Shown here one piece after another: positions 41,971 through 51,037 of a stretch of DNA of 64,000 nt. The DNA comes from Allobosea sp. BK604. Its GTDB lineage: Bacteria; Pseudomonadota; Alphaproteobacteria; Rhizobiales; Beijerinckiaceae. Below the pieces are notes generated by a model. It made no database searches. It was not told the origin of the DNA and saw only the letters and a program-made list of their open reading frames with translations. The stretch lies in contig NZ_SLZF01000004.1 in assembly GCF_004341515.1 (NCBI RefSeq), positions 1 through 64,000 on the forward strand, read 5' to 3'. Numbering within the stretch: the first letter of the stretch is position 1; the number at the start of each line of letters is the position of its first letter. The translations under genes were made by a program, and so were the position numbers.

Positions 41971-42853
41971 GGCCGAGCCTCCCGAACAGGCCCTGCGGGC
42001 GGAAGACGAGGAAGGCGACCATGGTCCCGAACACGATCGGGTCGGTCCAGACCGGCGAGATCACCAGGCTGGCGAGCGCCTGGACCTGGGTCAGCAGCAG
42101 GCCTGCGACGACCGCGCCCCAGATCGAGCCCATGCCGCCGACGATGACGACCGTGAAGGCGAGCAGGATGAAGTCGCGTCCCATGGTCGGGAAGACCGAG
42201 TAGATCGGGGCCAGCAGCACGCCGGCGAGCCCGGCGAGCGCGACGCCGAAGGCGAAGGTGCCGGCATAGACCAGCGCCACCGGCACGCCGAGCGAGGCCG
42301 CCATGTTGCGGTCGAAGGCCGCCGCGCGCACCATCGCCCCGAGCCGCGTGCGGTAGACGACATAGGCGACGGCACTGACGATCGCCGCGCCGACGACGAT
42401 CAGGAAGAGGCGGTAGTTCGGCACGATGATGCCGGCGAGTTCGGTCGCGCCGGGGATCGGCGTCGGCGGGCGCTGCGTGTTGGGGCCGAACACGACCTTG
42501 AGCAGGTCCTCGACCACGAGCGCGAGCCCGAAGGTGACGAGCAGCGTGGTGACATGCCGGTCCTTGCTGTCGAAGACCGGCCGGATCAGCAGCCTCTCGG
42601 CCGCCATGCCGAGCGGCACCATCAGGATCGGCACCAGCACGAGCAGGAACCAGAAATTGATCCCGGCTGCGCCGAGGGCGAGCGCCGCATAGGCGCCGAT
42701 GGCGTAGAACTCGCCATGGCTCATGTTGATGACGTCGAGCATGCCGAAGATGATCGTCAGCCCGAGCGCGACGAGCACCACGGCGACGCCGAGCGCGAGC
42801 CCGTTGACGACCTGCGGCGCCAGCACGAATTGGAGGTAGTCGAGGGCGTTCAT
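41963..42853 (-). CDS. livH: ABC importer permease, LivH-type
   Basis: A 296-residue inner-membrane permease. The family sequence GLTIIFGMLDVINMSHGEFY is near residue 30, with later helices including GMGSIWGAVVAGLLLTQ. It follows the binding-protein gene after a hairpin-containing gap of 65 bases. Confidence 0.93.
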   Translation of the reverse strand: MNALDYLQFVLAPQVVNGLALGVAVVLVALGLTIIFGMLDVINMSHGEFYAIGAYAALALGAAGINFWFLLVLVPILMVPLGMAAERLLIRPVFDSKDRHVTTLLVTFGLALVVEDLLKVVFGPNTQRPPTPIPGATELAGIIVPNYRLFLIVVGAAIVSAVAYVVYRTRLGAMVRAAAFDRNMAASLGVPVALVYAGTFAFGVALAGLAGVLLAPIYSVFPTMGRDFILLAFTVVIVGGMGSIWGAVVAGLLLTQVQALASLVISPVWTDPIVFGTMVAFLVFRPQGLFGRLGHA

Positions 42854-42876
42854 GTCTTTGCTTTCCGCAAAAGCGG

Positions 42877-42909
42877 GGAGAGCACTCCCTTCGCCAGGGA
42901 GTGCTCTCC
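42877..42909 (-). terminator. Attenuator hairpin after the binding-protein gene
   Basis: Perfect 14-base arms (GGAGAGCACTCCCT / AGGGAGTGCTCTCC) around a 5-base loop, between the livK-like stop and the livH start. No T-run. It likely keeps the binding protein more abundant than the permease. Confidence 0.75.
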
Positions 42910-42918
42910 GGTTTGTCC

Positions 42919-44103
42919 TCAGAACCGGGTGCAGGCGTCGGGGCCGATCGCCTTGTCGGAGGCGACCGAGTCGATGATGTCGAACTTGCCCTTGGTGACG
43001 CGCACCACATACATCGGCTGCATCGCCTGGTGGTCGCCGGCGCGGATGGTCTTGGCGCCCTGCGGGGTCTGCCAGGTCAGGCCGCGCAGGGCCTCGCGCA
43101 CCTTGTCGGTCTCGGTCGAGCCGGCCTTCTCGACGGCGGCCTTGTAGGCGAAGAGCAGGCCGTAGCTATCGGCGCCGTAGAGGTCCGGGTCGGCCTTGGT
43201 GGCGTCGCGGAAGGCGGCGACGAACTTCTTGTTCTCGGGCGAGTCGATCTGCGGGGAATAGCCGACGCCGGTGGCGAAGCCCTCGGCCGCGGCGCCGATC
43301 GCGCCGATATTCTGCGAGGTCACGGTGCCGGACGCGCCGACCACGGTCAGGTTGGTGAGCAGGCCGAAATCCTGGAGCTGGGTCAGCAGGCGCACCGTGT
43401 CGTTGCCGGCGACGGAGGTGTAGAGCACCTGCGGCCGCGTGGCGCGGATCTGGCCGAAATACTGGGTGTAGTCCTTGGAATCGAGGGGGGCGAAGACCTC
43501 GCCGCCGGTCGCGGAGCCGGTCTTCTCGGCGCTGCTCTTGAAGGCGGCGACGGTCGAGCGGCCCATCTCGTAATCGGGGCCGAGATAATAGACCTTGGCG
43601 TTCGGCTTCTCCTTGGCGAGCCAGGCGGCGAGCGCGACCGATTGCTGCTCGGCGCGGGCGTTCACGCGGAACATGTTCGGCGAGCATTTATCGGTGGTGA
43701 TCGAGTCGGCGAAGGAGACTGTCGTCGCCGCGAGCTTGTTGTTGCGCTCGGCGAGCTGGGCGACGGCGAGCGTCGAGCCTGAATTCACCGTGCCGGCCAG
43801 GAAGTCGACCTTCTCGACCTGGAACAGCTTCTCGGCCTTCTGCACGGCGACGGACGGGTTGGCTTCCTCGTCCTCGAAGATCAGGTTGACCTGCCGGCCG
43901 GCGATGCCGCCGGCGGCATTGATCTCCTTGGCGGCGAGCTCCAGGCCCCAGCGGACCTGCTGGCCGATCGGGGTATAGGTGCCCGAGAGCGGCGTGACGA
44001 CGCCGATCTTGATCGGGGTGGATTGGGCGAGCGCGCCGCTGGTCAGCGCCGTGGCGGCGAGCAATCCGCCGAGAGCGGCGGCGAGAAATCCGGTCGTCTT
44101 CAT
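42919..44103 (-). CDS. livK: Liv-type ABC substrate-binding protein
   Basis: A 394-residue periplasmic binding protein. The signal peptide is MKTTGFLAAALGGLLAATAL, cleaved near GALAQS; the mature part has IKIGVVTPLSGTYTPIGQQV, INAAGGIAGRQVNLIFEDEE and the two-lobe fold. A much longer frame exists upstream but the signal peptide fixes the start at 44103. Position after CoA ligase and molybdenum hydroxylase genes suggests it binds an aromatic or related acid rather than leucine; this is inference. Confidence 0.92.
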   Translation of the reverse strand: MKTTGFLAAALGGLLAATALTSGALAQSTPIKIGVVTPLSGTYTPIGQQVRWGLELAAKEINAAGGIAGRQVNLIFEDEEANPSVAVQKAEKLFQVEKVDFLAGTVNSGSTLAVAQLAERNNKLAATTVSFADSITTDKCSPNMFRVNARAEQQSVALAAWLAKEKPNAKVYYLGPDYEMGRSTVAAFKSSAEKTGSATGGEVFAPLDSKDYTQYFGQIRATRPQVLYTSVAGNDTVRLLTQLQDFGLLTNLTVVGASGTVTSQNIGAIGAAAEGFATGVGYSPQIDSPENKKFVAAFRDATKADPDLYGADSYGLLFAYKAAVEKAGSTETDKVREALRGLTWQTPQGAKTIRAGDHQAMQPMYVVRVTKGKFDIIDSVASDKAIGPDACTRF

Positions 44104-44148
44104 GGTCGTTCCCCTCAGGTCTGCTTGTTGTGTGGTGATGTGAGATAT

Positions 44149-44171
44149 CAAGTGGCCGCGCGAACCACTTG
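44149..44171 (-). terminator. Short hairpin between hydratase and binding-protein genes
   Basis: Seven-base arms CAAGTGG / CCACTTG with a 9-base loop between the hydratase stop and the livK-like start. It could separate the enzyme operon from the importer operon; weak stem. Confidence 0.35.
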
Positions 44172-44194
44172 TTCGTGCGGGCTTTCCCGGCAGC

Positions 44195-44998
44195 TCAGCT
44201 GCCGATGAATTTCGGCGCGCGCTTGGCGTGGAAGGCCTCGACGCCTTCGCGGAAATCGTCGGACTGGCGCAGGCGGCTGTAGCAATGGCCTTCCAGCTCG
44301 ATCGCGATCGCGAGCGTCGAATCCTCGGTGTCGTTGAGCAGCTTCTTGGCGGTGCGCTGGGCGATCGGCGAGAACGAGCGCAGCTCGTCGACCAGCCTGT
44401 CGGTCGCCGCCTCGAGCTCGGCATCGGGCACGCATTCGGTGGCGATGCCCCAGTCGAGCGCCTGCTTGCCGAGAATGCGCTTGGAGCGCATCACGATGTC
44501 CTTGGTGCGGGTGATGCCGACGATCTTCTGCAGCCGGGCCGAGCCGCCCGAGCCCGGGATCTGGCCGAGTTTCTGCTCGGGCAGGGCGTATTGGCAGGTC
44601 TCGGAGACGATGCGGAAATCGCAGGCGAGCGAGATCTCGAAGCCGACCCCGAACGTGTAGCCGCGATTGGCGACGATCACTGGCTTGGAGCAGCGGGCCG
44701 GGGCGGCGATGTTCCAGGCGAGCTTGGAGACATGTTCCGGCGAGGCTTCGAGGAAGCCCTTGATGTAGCCGCCGGAGGAGAAATGCTCGCCGACGGCGCG
44801 CAGCACGATGACGCGGACGCGGTCGTCGTCGTCCAGCGCTTCGAACACCTTCCGGAGCTGGTCGCGCTGCGCCATCGAGACCGTGTTCATCGGGGCGCGA
44901 TCGAGGATGATGTCGGCGCGCTCGCGAGCCGGGTCGATCTCGACGCGGAAGCCGTCGAGGCCGGTGAGGTCGGGATGGGTCGGGGTCACGGCATTCAT
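44195..44998 (-). CDS. Enoyl-CoA hydratase/isomerase family protein
   Basis: A 267-residue crotonase. The oxyanion hole region is EHFSSGGYIKGFLE, with catalytic-type Glu residues in RGYTFGVGFEISLACDF and YALPEQKLGQIPGSGG, so both Glu positions of hydratases are filled. It should act on an unsaturated or cyclic acyl-CoA made by the ligase upstream. Cyclic dienoyl-CoA hydratases are a possible close relation, but I cannot assign the substrate. Confidence 0.87.
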   Translation of the reverse strand: MNAVTPTHPDLTGLDGFRVEIDPARERADIILDRAPMNTVSMAQRDQLRKVFEALDDDDRVRVIVLRAVGEHFSSGGYIKGFLEASPEHVSKLAWNIAAPARCSKPVIVANRGYTFGVGFEISLACDFRIVSETCQYALPEQKLGQIPGSGGSARLQKIVGITRTKDIVMRSKRILGKQALDWGIATECVPDAELEAATDRLVDELRSFSPIAQRTAKKLLNDTEDSTLAIAIELEGHCYSRLRQSDDFREGVEAFHAKRAPKFIGS

Positions 44999-45029
44999 GC
45001 TGGTTGCTCTCGATTGCTGGGATGGACGA

Positions 45030-46574
45030 TCATTCGGCCGCGATGCCGGGCCGCTCGGGCTCGTATTCGCCGGCCACGAGCTGGCGGCGCAGCAGCTTGC
45101 CGACCGGCGATTTCGGGATGGCCTTGACGAATTCGAAGCGGCGCGGGCGTTTGTAATTGGCGAGGCCGGAGACTTTGCAATGCTGGTCGAGCTCTTCGGC
45201 GGTGACCGGCGCGGCGCGCTGCACGAAGGCGACGACGATCTTGCCCCAGCGCTCGTCGGGCAGGCCGACCACGGCGACTTCCGAGACGGCGGGGTGCAGC
45301 GACAGGCAGCTCTCGATCTCGACCGGCGAGACGTTCTCGCCGCCGGTGATGATCATGTCGTCGACGCGGCCGGTGACGTAGAGGTCGCCGTTCCCGTCGA
45401 AATAGCCGGTGTCGCCGGTGAAGTACCAGCCTTCGCGCAGCGCCTTGGCGTCGGCCTCGGGCCGCAGCCAGTAGCCGTCGAAGGCCTCGTCGCTGGAAGC
45501 GAGCGCGATGATCTCGCCTTCCTCGCCGGGCTCGGCGACCTCCTTCACGGAGGCGGCGCCGAGCTTGACCACGCGGATGAGCTGGTTCAGCCCGGCCTTG
45601 CCGGCCGAGCCCGGCTTGTCCGCCGCCTTCTGGTTGATCGTGAAGGTGTAGATCTCCGAGCAGCCATAATGGTTGACGAAGAGCTCCGGCCTGAACGCCT
45701 CGGTGAGCTTGCCGAGCAGCCCGTCGGTCATCGGCGCGCCGGCGAAGCCGAGCTTGCGCACCGAAGAGACGTCGGCCCCGGCGAAGCGCGGGTGATGGAC
45801 GACATCGTGATAGAGCGTCGGCACCAGGTAGAGATTGCTGACCCGCTCGGCCGCGATCAGCTCCAGCGCGCGCGCTGCGTCGAAGCGCGGCAGGCAGACG
45901 AAGGTGCCGCCGATCAGCGACATGGCCAGCAGCGAGCGCACGCCCATCGTGTGGTAGAGCGGCATGACGCCGAGTGTGCATTCGCCGTTGCCGTAGAGGT
46001 TCTGCGCGACATGGGCGAGCGCCGCCATGCGCTCGGCCCGGTGCCGGCGCGGCACGCCCTTGGGCTTGGCCGTGGTGCCGGAGGTGTAGAGCATCAGCGA
46101 CCAGTCCTCGGCCGAGGCGCGCGGCGCCGCGATGGGCGCCTCGCTCGCAATCATCTCGGCGAAGGTCAGCTCGGCCGGGCCGGCATCGCTGCCGACCGCG
46201 ATGCGCGGCATCGTTGCGGCGAGCGTGCTCTCGGCCATGGCGGCGGCCGCGACGGATTCGAAGGCGATCGCCCTGGCGCCGGCATTCTCCAGCACAAAAT
46301 CGATCTCGTCCGGCTTCGCCCGCCAGTTGATCGGCGTGATGATGATGCCGGCGAACTGGCAGGCCCAATGCAGCGTCGCCGCTTCCCAGCGGTTCTGCAG
46401 CACGGTGACGAGATGGTCGCCCGGCTTCAGCCCCATGCCGTCGAAGGCGGCGACGAGCGAGGAGATGCGCGCCAGCCATTGCGCATAGGTCAGGCGGACG
46501 TCGCCATCGACAATGGCGAGCGCGCCCGGATCGCGCGCCACGCTGGCGATGAAACTGGTCCCGAGGTCAAACAT
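45030..46574 (-). CDS. Acyl-CoA synthetase/ligase (AMP-forming)
   Basis: A 514-residue AMP-forming ligase that would activate a carboxylic acid with CoA and ATP. Motifs: LYTSGTTAKPKGVPRRH near residue 170, HYGCSEIYT near 295, YFTGDTGYFDGNGDLYVTGR near 385 and the catalytic Lys region PKSPVGKLLRR at the C-terminus. It overlaps the iron-sulfur subunit gene by eight bases, so activation and hydroxylation are probably steps of one pathway. Confidence 0.93.
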   Translation of the reverse strand: MFDLGTSFIASVARDPGALAIVDGDVRLTYAQWLARISSLVAAFDGMGLKPGDHLVTVLQNRWEAATLHWACQFAGIIITPINWRAKPDEIDFVLENAGARAIAFESVAAAAMAESTLAATMPRIAVGSDAGPAELTFAEMIASEAPIAAPRASAEDWSLMLYTSGTTAKPKGVPRRHRAERMAALAHVAQNLYGNGECTLGVMPLYHTMGVRSLLAMSLIGGTFVCLPRFDAARALELIAAERVSNLYLVPTLYHDVVHHPRFAGADVSSVRKLGFAGAPMTDGLLGKLTEAFRPELFVNHYGCSEIYTFTINQKAADKPGSAGKAGLNQLIRVVKLGAASVKEVAEPGEEGEIIALASSDEAFDGYWLRPEADAKALREGWYFTGDTGYFDGNGDLYVTGRVDDMIITGGENVSPVEIESCLSLHPAVSEVAVVGLPDERWGKIVVAFVQRAAPVTAEELDQHCKVSGLANYKRPRRFEFVKAIPKSPVGKLLRRQLVAGEYEPERPGIAAE

Positions 46575-47100
46575 GGGCGGATTCCGCGTCGGTCGATGTG
46601 GTGATGGGCTGGCGTAGGATGGCGGCGGCTTCGAGCGCCGCGGCGATGATCGGGGTGTAGCCGGTGCAGCGGCAGAGATGCCCGCCGACGACCTCGCGCA
46701 GCGCCTGCTCGCTGGGATCCGGCTCCTCGCGCAGGAAGGCCTCGAGCGAGATCAGGATGCCGGCGGTGCAGAACCCGCATTGCAGCGCGTGGTGGCGCCG
46801 GAAGGCGGCCTGCATCACGGAAAGCCGATCCTGCGCCGGCGCCAGCCCCTCGACCGTCGTGACCTCGCGGCCTTCGAGCTGGACGGCCAGCGTCAGGCAG
46901 GCGCGGGCCGGCACGCCGTCGATCAGGATGGTGCAGGCGCCGCAGACGCCGTGCTCGCAGCCGACATGAGTGCCGGTCGCGCCGATGCCATGGCGTAGCG
47001 CGTCGGTCGCGAGCAGGCGCGGCTCGGCCTCGACCGAGACAGGCTTGCCGTTCAGCGTGAAGCCGATCCTGTGGCGGGCAGCGGCGCTCAGGCGAGGCAT
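46567..47100 (-). CDS. Molybdenum hydroxylase, [2Fe-2S] subunit (CoxS-type)
   Basis: A 177-residue electron-transfer subunit. The plant-type cluster is at GCEHGVCGACTILIDG and the second cluster at CGFCTAGILIS and HLCRCTGYTPII; all eight cysteines appear present. It overlaps the FAD-subunit gene by 13 bases. Forms a heterotrimer with the two proteins encoded upstream. Confidence 0.95.
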   Translation of the reverse strand: MPRLSAAARHRIGFTLNGKPVSVEAEPRLLATDALRHGIGATGTHVGCEHGVCGACTILIDGVPARACLTLAVQLEGREVTTVEGLAPAQDRLSVMQAAFRRHHALQCGFCTAGILISLEAFLREEPDPSEQALREVVGGHLCRCTGYTPIIAAALEAAAILRQPITTSTDAESAHV

Positions 47101-47915
47101 CGCAAGGCCTCCTCGATGGTCTGGCGCCCGAGATTGCGCACGAGGTCGCGGCGCAGCCGCGCCGTCGCGTGCAGGTCCTCGCGCGCGTCGAGCTCCCAGG
47201 CAAAGGCGTTGAGCGCGTCGTCCAGCGCCGAGCCGTCGAGGCGCGGCCAGCTCCGCCGCTCCGGCTTGTCGGCGACGCCGGCGACGGCGAGATGGATCTG
47301 TCCGGCCTCGACCACGGCCGCGCAGCCGACGATGGCGAAGTCGCCATGACGGCGCGCCACCTCGTTGAAGGCGTAGCCGGTGCCGGGCCTGGCTGCCGAG
47401 AAGGCGACGGCCTCGATCAGCTCGTCATCGGCCTTCTCGGTCACCATCATCCCGGCGAAGAACGCGGATGCCTTCAGCCGGCGCTGCTTCTTGCGCGAGC
47501 GCAGGCGGATCTCGCCGTCGAGCGCTACCAGGCAAAGCGGGATCTCGGCGCTCGGGTCGGCATGGGCGGTCGAGCCGCAGACCGTGCCGCGGGCGCGGGT
47601 CTGATAATGGCCAAGCCAGGGCAGGGCGGCGGCGAGCAGCGGCTGCTCGCTCGCGAGGCCGGGGCGCCTCAGGAGCGCCGCCTGCCGCATCCCGGCCGGC
47701 ACGACGATCAGCTCGCCCTCGCGGCGGACCTGGTCGAGCCCGGCAATGCCCATGATGTCGATGAGCACGGCAGGCTTGGCGAGCCGCATGTTCAGCATCG
47801 GCAGCAGCGACTGGCCGCCGGCGATGATGCGCGCGTCCGAACCGTGTTGGGCGAGCGCGTCGAGCGCCTCGGTCATGTCGCGGGCCCGGACATAGTCGAA
47901 GGGGGCGGGCTTCAT
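47088..47915 (-). CDS. Molybdenum hydroxylase, FAD subunit (CoxM-type)
   Basis: A 275-residue FAD-binding subunit. The flavin loop AGGQSLLPMLNMRLAKPAVL is near residue 32, and TVCGSTAHADPSAEIPL near residue 110. The C-terminal region has the usual CO-dehydrogenase flavoprotein end. Four-base overlap with the large-subunit gene. Confidence 0.94.
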   Translation of the reverse strand: MKPAPFDYVRARDMTEALDALAQHGSDARIIAGGQSLLPMLNMRLAKPAVLIDIMGIAGLDQVRREGELIVVPAGMRQAALLRRPGLASEQPLLAAALPWLGHYQTRARGTVCGSTAHADPSAEIPLCLVALDGEIRLRSRKKQRRLKASAFFAGMMVTEKADDELIEAVAFSAARPGTGYAFNEVARRHGDFAIVGCAAVVEAGQIHLAVAGVADKPERRSWPRLDGSALDDALNAFAWELDAREDLHATARLRRDLVRNLGRQTIEEALRCLA

Positions 47916-50866
47916 GCGCGCCTCCCGGAGAGACGGGCCCGAAGGCGAGCAAGGACACCGGGCCTGCCCGGCGCAGCCTTGCGCGCCAATGCCGCGAAGA
48001 ACTGGCCGATGATCGCCTTGGCCGCGCCGTCGAGCAGGCGCCCGCCGATCGCGGCGACCTTGCCGCCGACCGCGGCCTCATAGGTGTAGCCGATCACGGT
48101 GCCGCCCGCGCCATCCGGCGTCAGCGTCACGCGGCCGGCGCCGCCGCCGGTGCCGAGCGCGCCGGAGACCGAGCCGGTCAGCGTCGCCCCGCGCGGCTCG
48201 TCGAGGTCGGAAAGCTTGATCTCGGCCTTGTAGCGCCCCTTCACCGGCCCGACGCCGAGCGTGACCTCGGCCTTGAAATGCGTGTCCGAGAGCTTCTGCA
48301 CGCCATGGCAGCCGGGGATGATCGAGGCGAGCGTGTCGACGTCGAGCAGCATCGCCCAGATCGCCTCGGGCGCAGCCGCGACCTTGGCCTCGCCTTCGCC
48401 ACGCAGGGCGCGGTCACCCGGCCTGCCGACGGGCGCGGCCGAGCGGCTCGCCTCGGGCTGGGGCGGCTCCGGCCGGGCGGCGAGCGCGGCGAGCTTGGCC
48501 GGCGTCAGCGGCAGGTTGATCTCGGCAACGTTGAGCGCGTCCGCAATCGCATTGGCCAGGCAGACCGGCGTCGACATGCAATTGCCTTCGCCGACGCCCT
48601 TGGTGCCGAGCGGCGTGAAGGGCGAGGGCGTCTCGATATGCAGGATCTCGATATCCGGCGTCTCGGTCGCGGTCGGCAGCAGGTAGTCCGCGAAGGTGCC
48701 GGTCAGGAAGGCGCCATCCTCGGCATAGGCGAGCTCCTCGTAGAAGCTCGCTCCGAGCGCCTGGGCGAAGCCGCCCCTGATCTGGCCCTCGACCATGCCG
48801 GGATGCAGCACGCGGCCGCAATCATGCATCGTGACATAGCGGTCGATACGGGCCTTGCCGCTGACCGGGTCGACCTCGACCCCGGCCATGTCGAAGATGA
48901 AGCCATGGCAGAGCGAGGAATTGATCTCGTCGCCCTCGGTCGGGGCCGTCAACTCCGGCGGCGTCCAGAAGGCGGTCTCGCGGATGGTCTGGTCGACGCC
49001 CTCAGGCAGCAGCGCCGGCGACCAATGGCTCAGCGCCGCGATACGGCCGAAGGGAATGGTCTTGTCCGGGTTGCCCTTGGCGAAGACCGCACCGCCGGCG
49101 AAGCCGATCTGGCCGGGCTCGACCTTGAGCTGGCGGGCTGCGATCAGAGCCAGCTTGTCGCGCAGCCGCGTCGCGGCGAGCTGGGCCGCGCCCGCCACCG
49201 CCGCGGCGAAGCGGCTGGAATAATTGCCGGAGGCGATCGACCAGGCGTCCTTGCCGGTGTCGAGATCGGCGATCACCCGCACCTCGCGATGTGGCAGGCC
49301 GAAAATGTCGGCGACGACCTGCGCCAGCACGGTGCGATGGCCCTGACCCTGCGGGGTCGATGCGGCATGGACGCTGACCGAGCCGACCGGGTCGATCGAG
49401 ATCGTCGCCGTCGCCTGGGCGCCGTTCTTGGGCCCGGCCTTGCGCCGCTCCTCGGCGGTCAGGACCGTGGTGATGTAGCCCATGTTGGAGACGCTGGGCT
49501 CGACGGCGGCGGCAAAGCCGATGCCGTAATGCCTGCCGGCGGCGCGGGCCTCGTCGCGGCGGCGCTCCAGCTCGGCGAGCCGGCCGGAAACGGCGAGCTC
49601 GAGCGCCTGCTGGTAATCGCCGGAATCGTAGAGCGCGCCGGTCGCGGTGCGATAGGGGAAGGCGTCGGCCGGGATCAGGTTGCGGCGGATCACGTCGAGC
49701 GGAGCGAGCCCTAGCTCGACCGCGATGCGCTGCATCAGCCGCTCCAGCGCGAAATAGACCTGCGGTCCGCCGAAGCCGCGCACCAGCCCTGTCGGGGCCT
49801 TGTTGGTCAGCACGACCCGGTTGCGCATCGCGACATGGCGGATGTCGTAGGCGCCGGTCATGTTGCCGTGCATCCGGTAGAGCGTCGCCGGCTCCGGCGC
49901 ACGCGGATAGGCGCCGCAATCCTCGACCTGGTCCCAGTCGAGCGCGCTGATGCGCCCATCCGCGGAGACGGCGGCCTTGAGCGTGGTGACGCGATTGGTC
50001 GCCGCCACGGCCGCGCCGAGATGCTCGAGCCGGTCCTCGATCCATTTCACCGGCCGGCCGGTGATCCGGGCCGCGACGCCGATCAGCACGGCATAGGGCG
50101 CTACACCCTGCTTGACGCCGAAGCTGCCGCCGGATTCGGGCGGCATGCGCAGCCTGAGGCGGTTGCCGGGAACCTTCAGGGCGCGGGCCAGCACGGTATG
50201 GATGCTGAACGGCCCCTGGAAATTGGCGAGGATGTCGTAGACGTCCTCATGCGGATCATACTCGGCGACGACGCCGAAGGTCTCCATCGGCGCGCCGGTA
50301 TTGCGGGGATAGGCGATTTTGACCGAGACGGTCCGATCGGCCGCGGCGAAGGCGGCTTCGGGATCGCCGTAGCGGAAGTGCCGGTCGCTGACGAGATTGG
50401 CGCCGGCCTTCTCGTGCAGCACCGGAGCGTCCGGACGAAGGCTCGCCATCGGATCGACCACGGCCTTGAGCGGCGCGTACTCGACCTCGACCGCGTCGAG
50501 CGCATCCTCGGCGAGATAGCGTGTCTCGGCGATGGCGATGGCCACGGGTTCGCCGACATAGCGCACGCGCTCGACCGCCATCGGCCAGTTCTCGGCGGCG
50601 ATCTTCAGCCCGGCCACCATCGGCGTGGTCAGCCGGGCAAGATCGCGCCCGGTGACGATGGCGGCGACGCCGGGCATCGCGGCCGCGGCTGTCGCATCGA
50701 CGGCGAGGATATCGGCATGGGCGTGGGGCGAGCGCAGGATCGCCGCGTGCAAGGTGCCCGGCCGGACGCCGAGATCGTCGATGAACCGCCCGCGACCGGT
50801 CAGCAGGGCGGCGTCCTCGACGCGCTCCACGGACTGACCCGTCCACAAGATGGTCTCTGCTTTCAC
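47912..50866 (-). CDS. Molybdenum hydroxylase large subunit fused to a CoxG-like domain
   Basis: A 984-residue protein, about 200 longer than usual. Residues about 1-770 are the molybdopterin subunit: GRFIDDLGVRPGTL, GGSFGVKQG, LVRGFGGPQVYFALERLM and the active-site Glu region GTKGVGEGNCM. The sequence VAYRCSFR of true CO dehydrogenases is absent, so an organic substrate is likely. Residues about 830-965 are an SRPBCC/CoxG-type domain (AAPEAIWAMLLDVDTLASII), normally a separate membrane-linked assembly protein. The C-terminus is basic. A ligase and hydratase are encoded downstream. Confidence 0.93.
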   Translation of the reverse strand: MKAETILWTGQSVERVEDAALLTGRGRFIDDLGVRPGTLHAAILRSPHAHADILAVDATAAAAMPGVAAIVTGRDLARLTTPMVAGLKIAAENWPMAVERVRYVGEPVAIAIAETRYLAEDALDAVEVEYAPLKAVVDPMASLRPDAPVLHEKAGANLVSDRHFRYGDPEAAFAAADRTVSVKIAYPRNTGAPMETFGVVAEYDPHEDVYDILANFQGPFSIHTVLARALKVPGNRLRLRMPPESGGSFGVKQGVAPYAVLIGVAARITGRPVKWIEDRLEHLGAAVAATNRVTTLKAAVSADGRISALDWDQVEDCGAYPRAPEPATLYRMHGNMTGAYDIRHVAMRNRVVLTNKAPTGLVRGFGGPQVYFALERLMQRIAVELGLAPLDVIRRNLIPADAFPYRTATGALYDSGDYQQALELAVSGRLAELERRRDEARAAGRHYGIGFAAAVEPSVSNMGYITTVLTAEERRKAGPKNGAQATATISIDPVGSVSVHAASTPQGQGHRTVLAQVVADIFGLPHREVRVIADLDTGKDAWSIASGNYSSRFAAAVAGAAQLAATRLRDKLALIAARQLKVEPGQIGFAGGAVFAKGNPDKTIPFGRIAALSHWSPALLPEGVDQTIRETAFWTPPELTAPTEGDEINSSLCHGFIFDMAGVEVDPVSGKARIDRYVTMHDCGRVLHPGMVEGQIRGGFAQALGASFYEELAYAEDGAFLTGTFADYLLPTATETPDIEILHIETPSPFTPLGTKGVGEGNCMSTPVCLANAIADALNVAEINLPLTPAKLAALAARPEPPQPEASRSAAPVGRPGDRALRGEGEAKVAAAPEAIWAMLLDVDTLASIIPGCHGVQKLSDTHFKAEVTLGVGPVKGRYKAEIKLSDLDEPRGATLTGSVSGALGTGGGAGRVTLTPDGAGGTVIGYTYEAAVGGKVAAIGGRLLDGAAKAIIGQFFAALARKAAPGRPGVLARLRARLSGRRA

Positions 50867-50993
50867 CGACGCTTCGCTCCGACGGCGCTCTTGCTGGGCG
50901 CCTGATAGGAAGCATCGATCAATGGCCGCCGGGTCACGATCCCGACCGGTCTCGCGACTTACCGAAAAGTCTCAAATTCGAAGGAAGCTCGAA

Positions 50994-51037
50994 GCATTGT
51001 CGAGCGAAGGCGAGGCCGGCTCGCCTGAAGGCGATTC
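50994..51037. repeat. Degenerate family A repeat
   Basis: The 44-base sequence matches the family A unit at about 33 positions by hand alignment, keeping GCATT, TCGAGCGAAG and CCGG. The stop codon of the AraC gene (51036-51038) overlaps its end. Confidence 0.55.
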
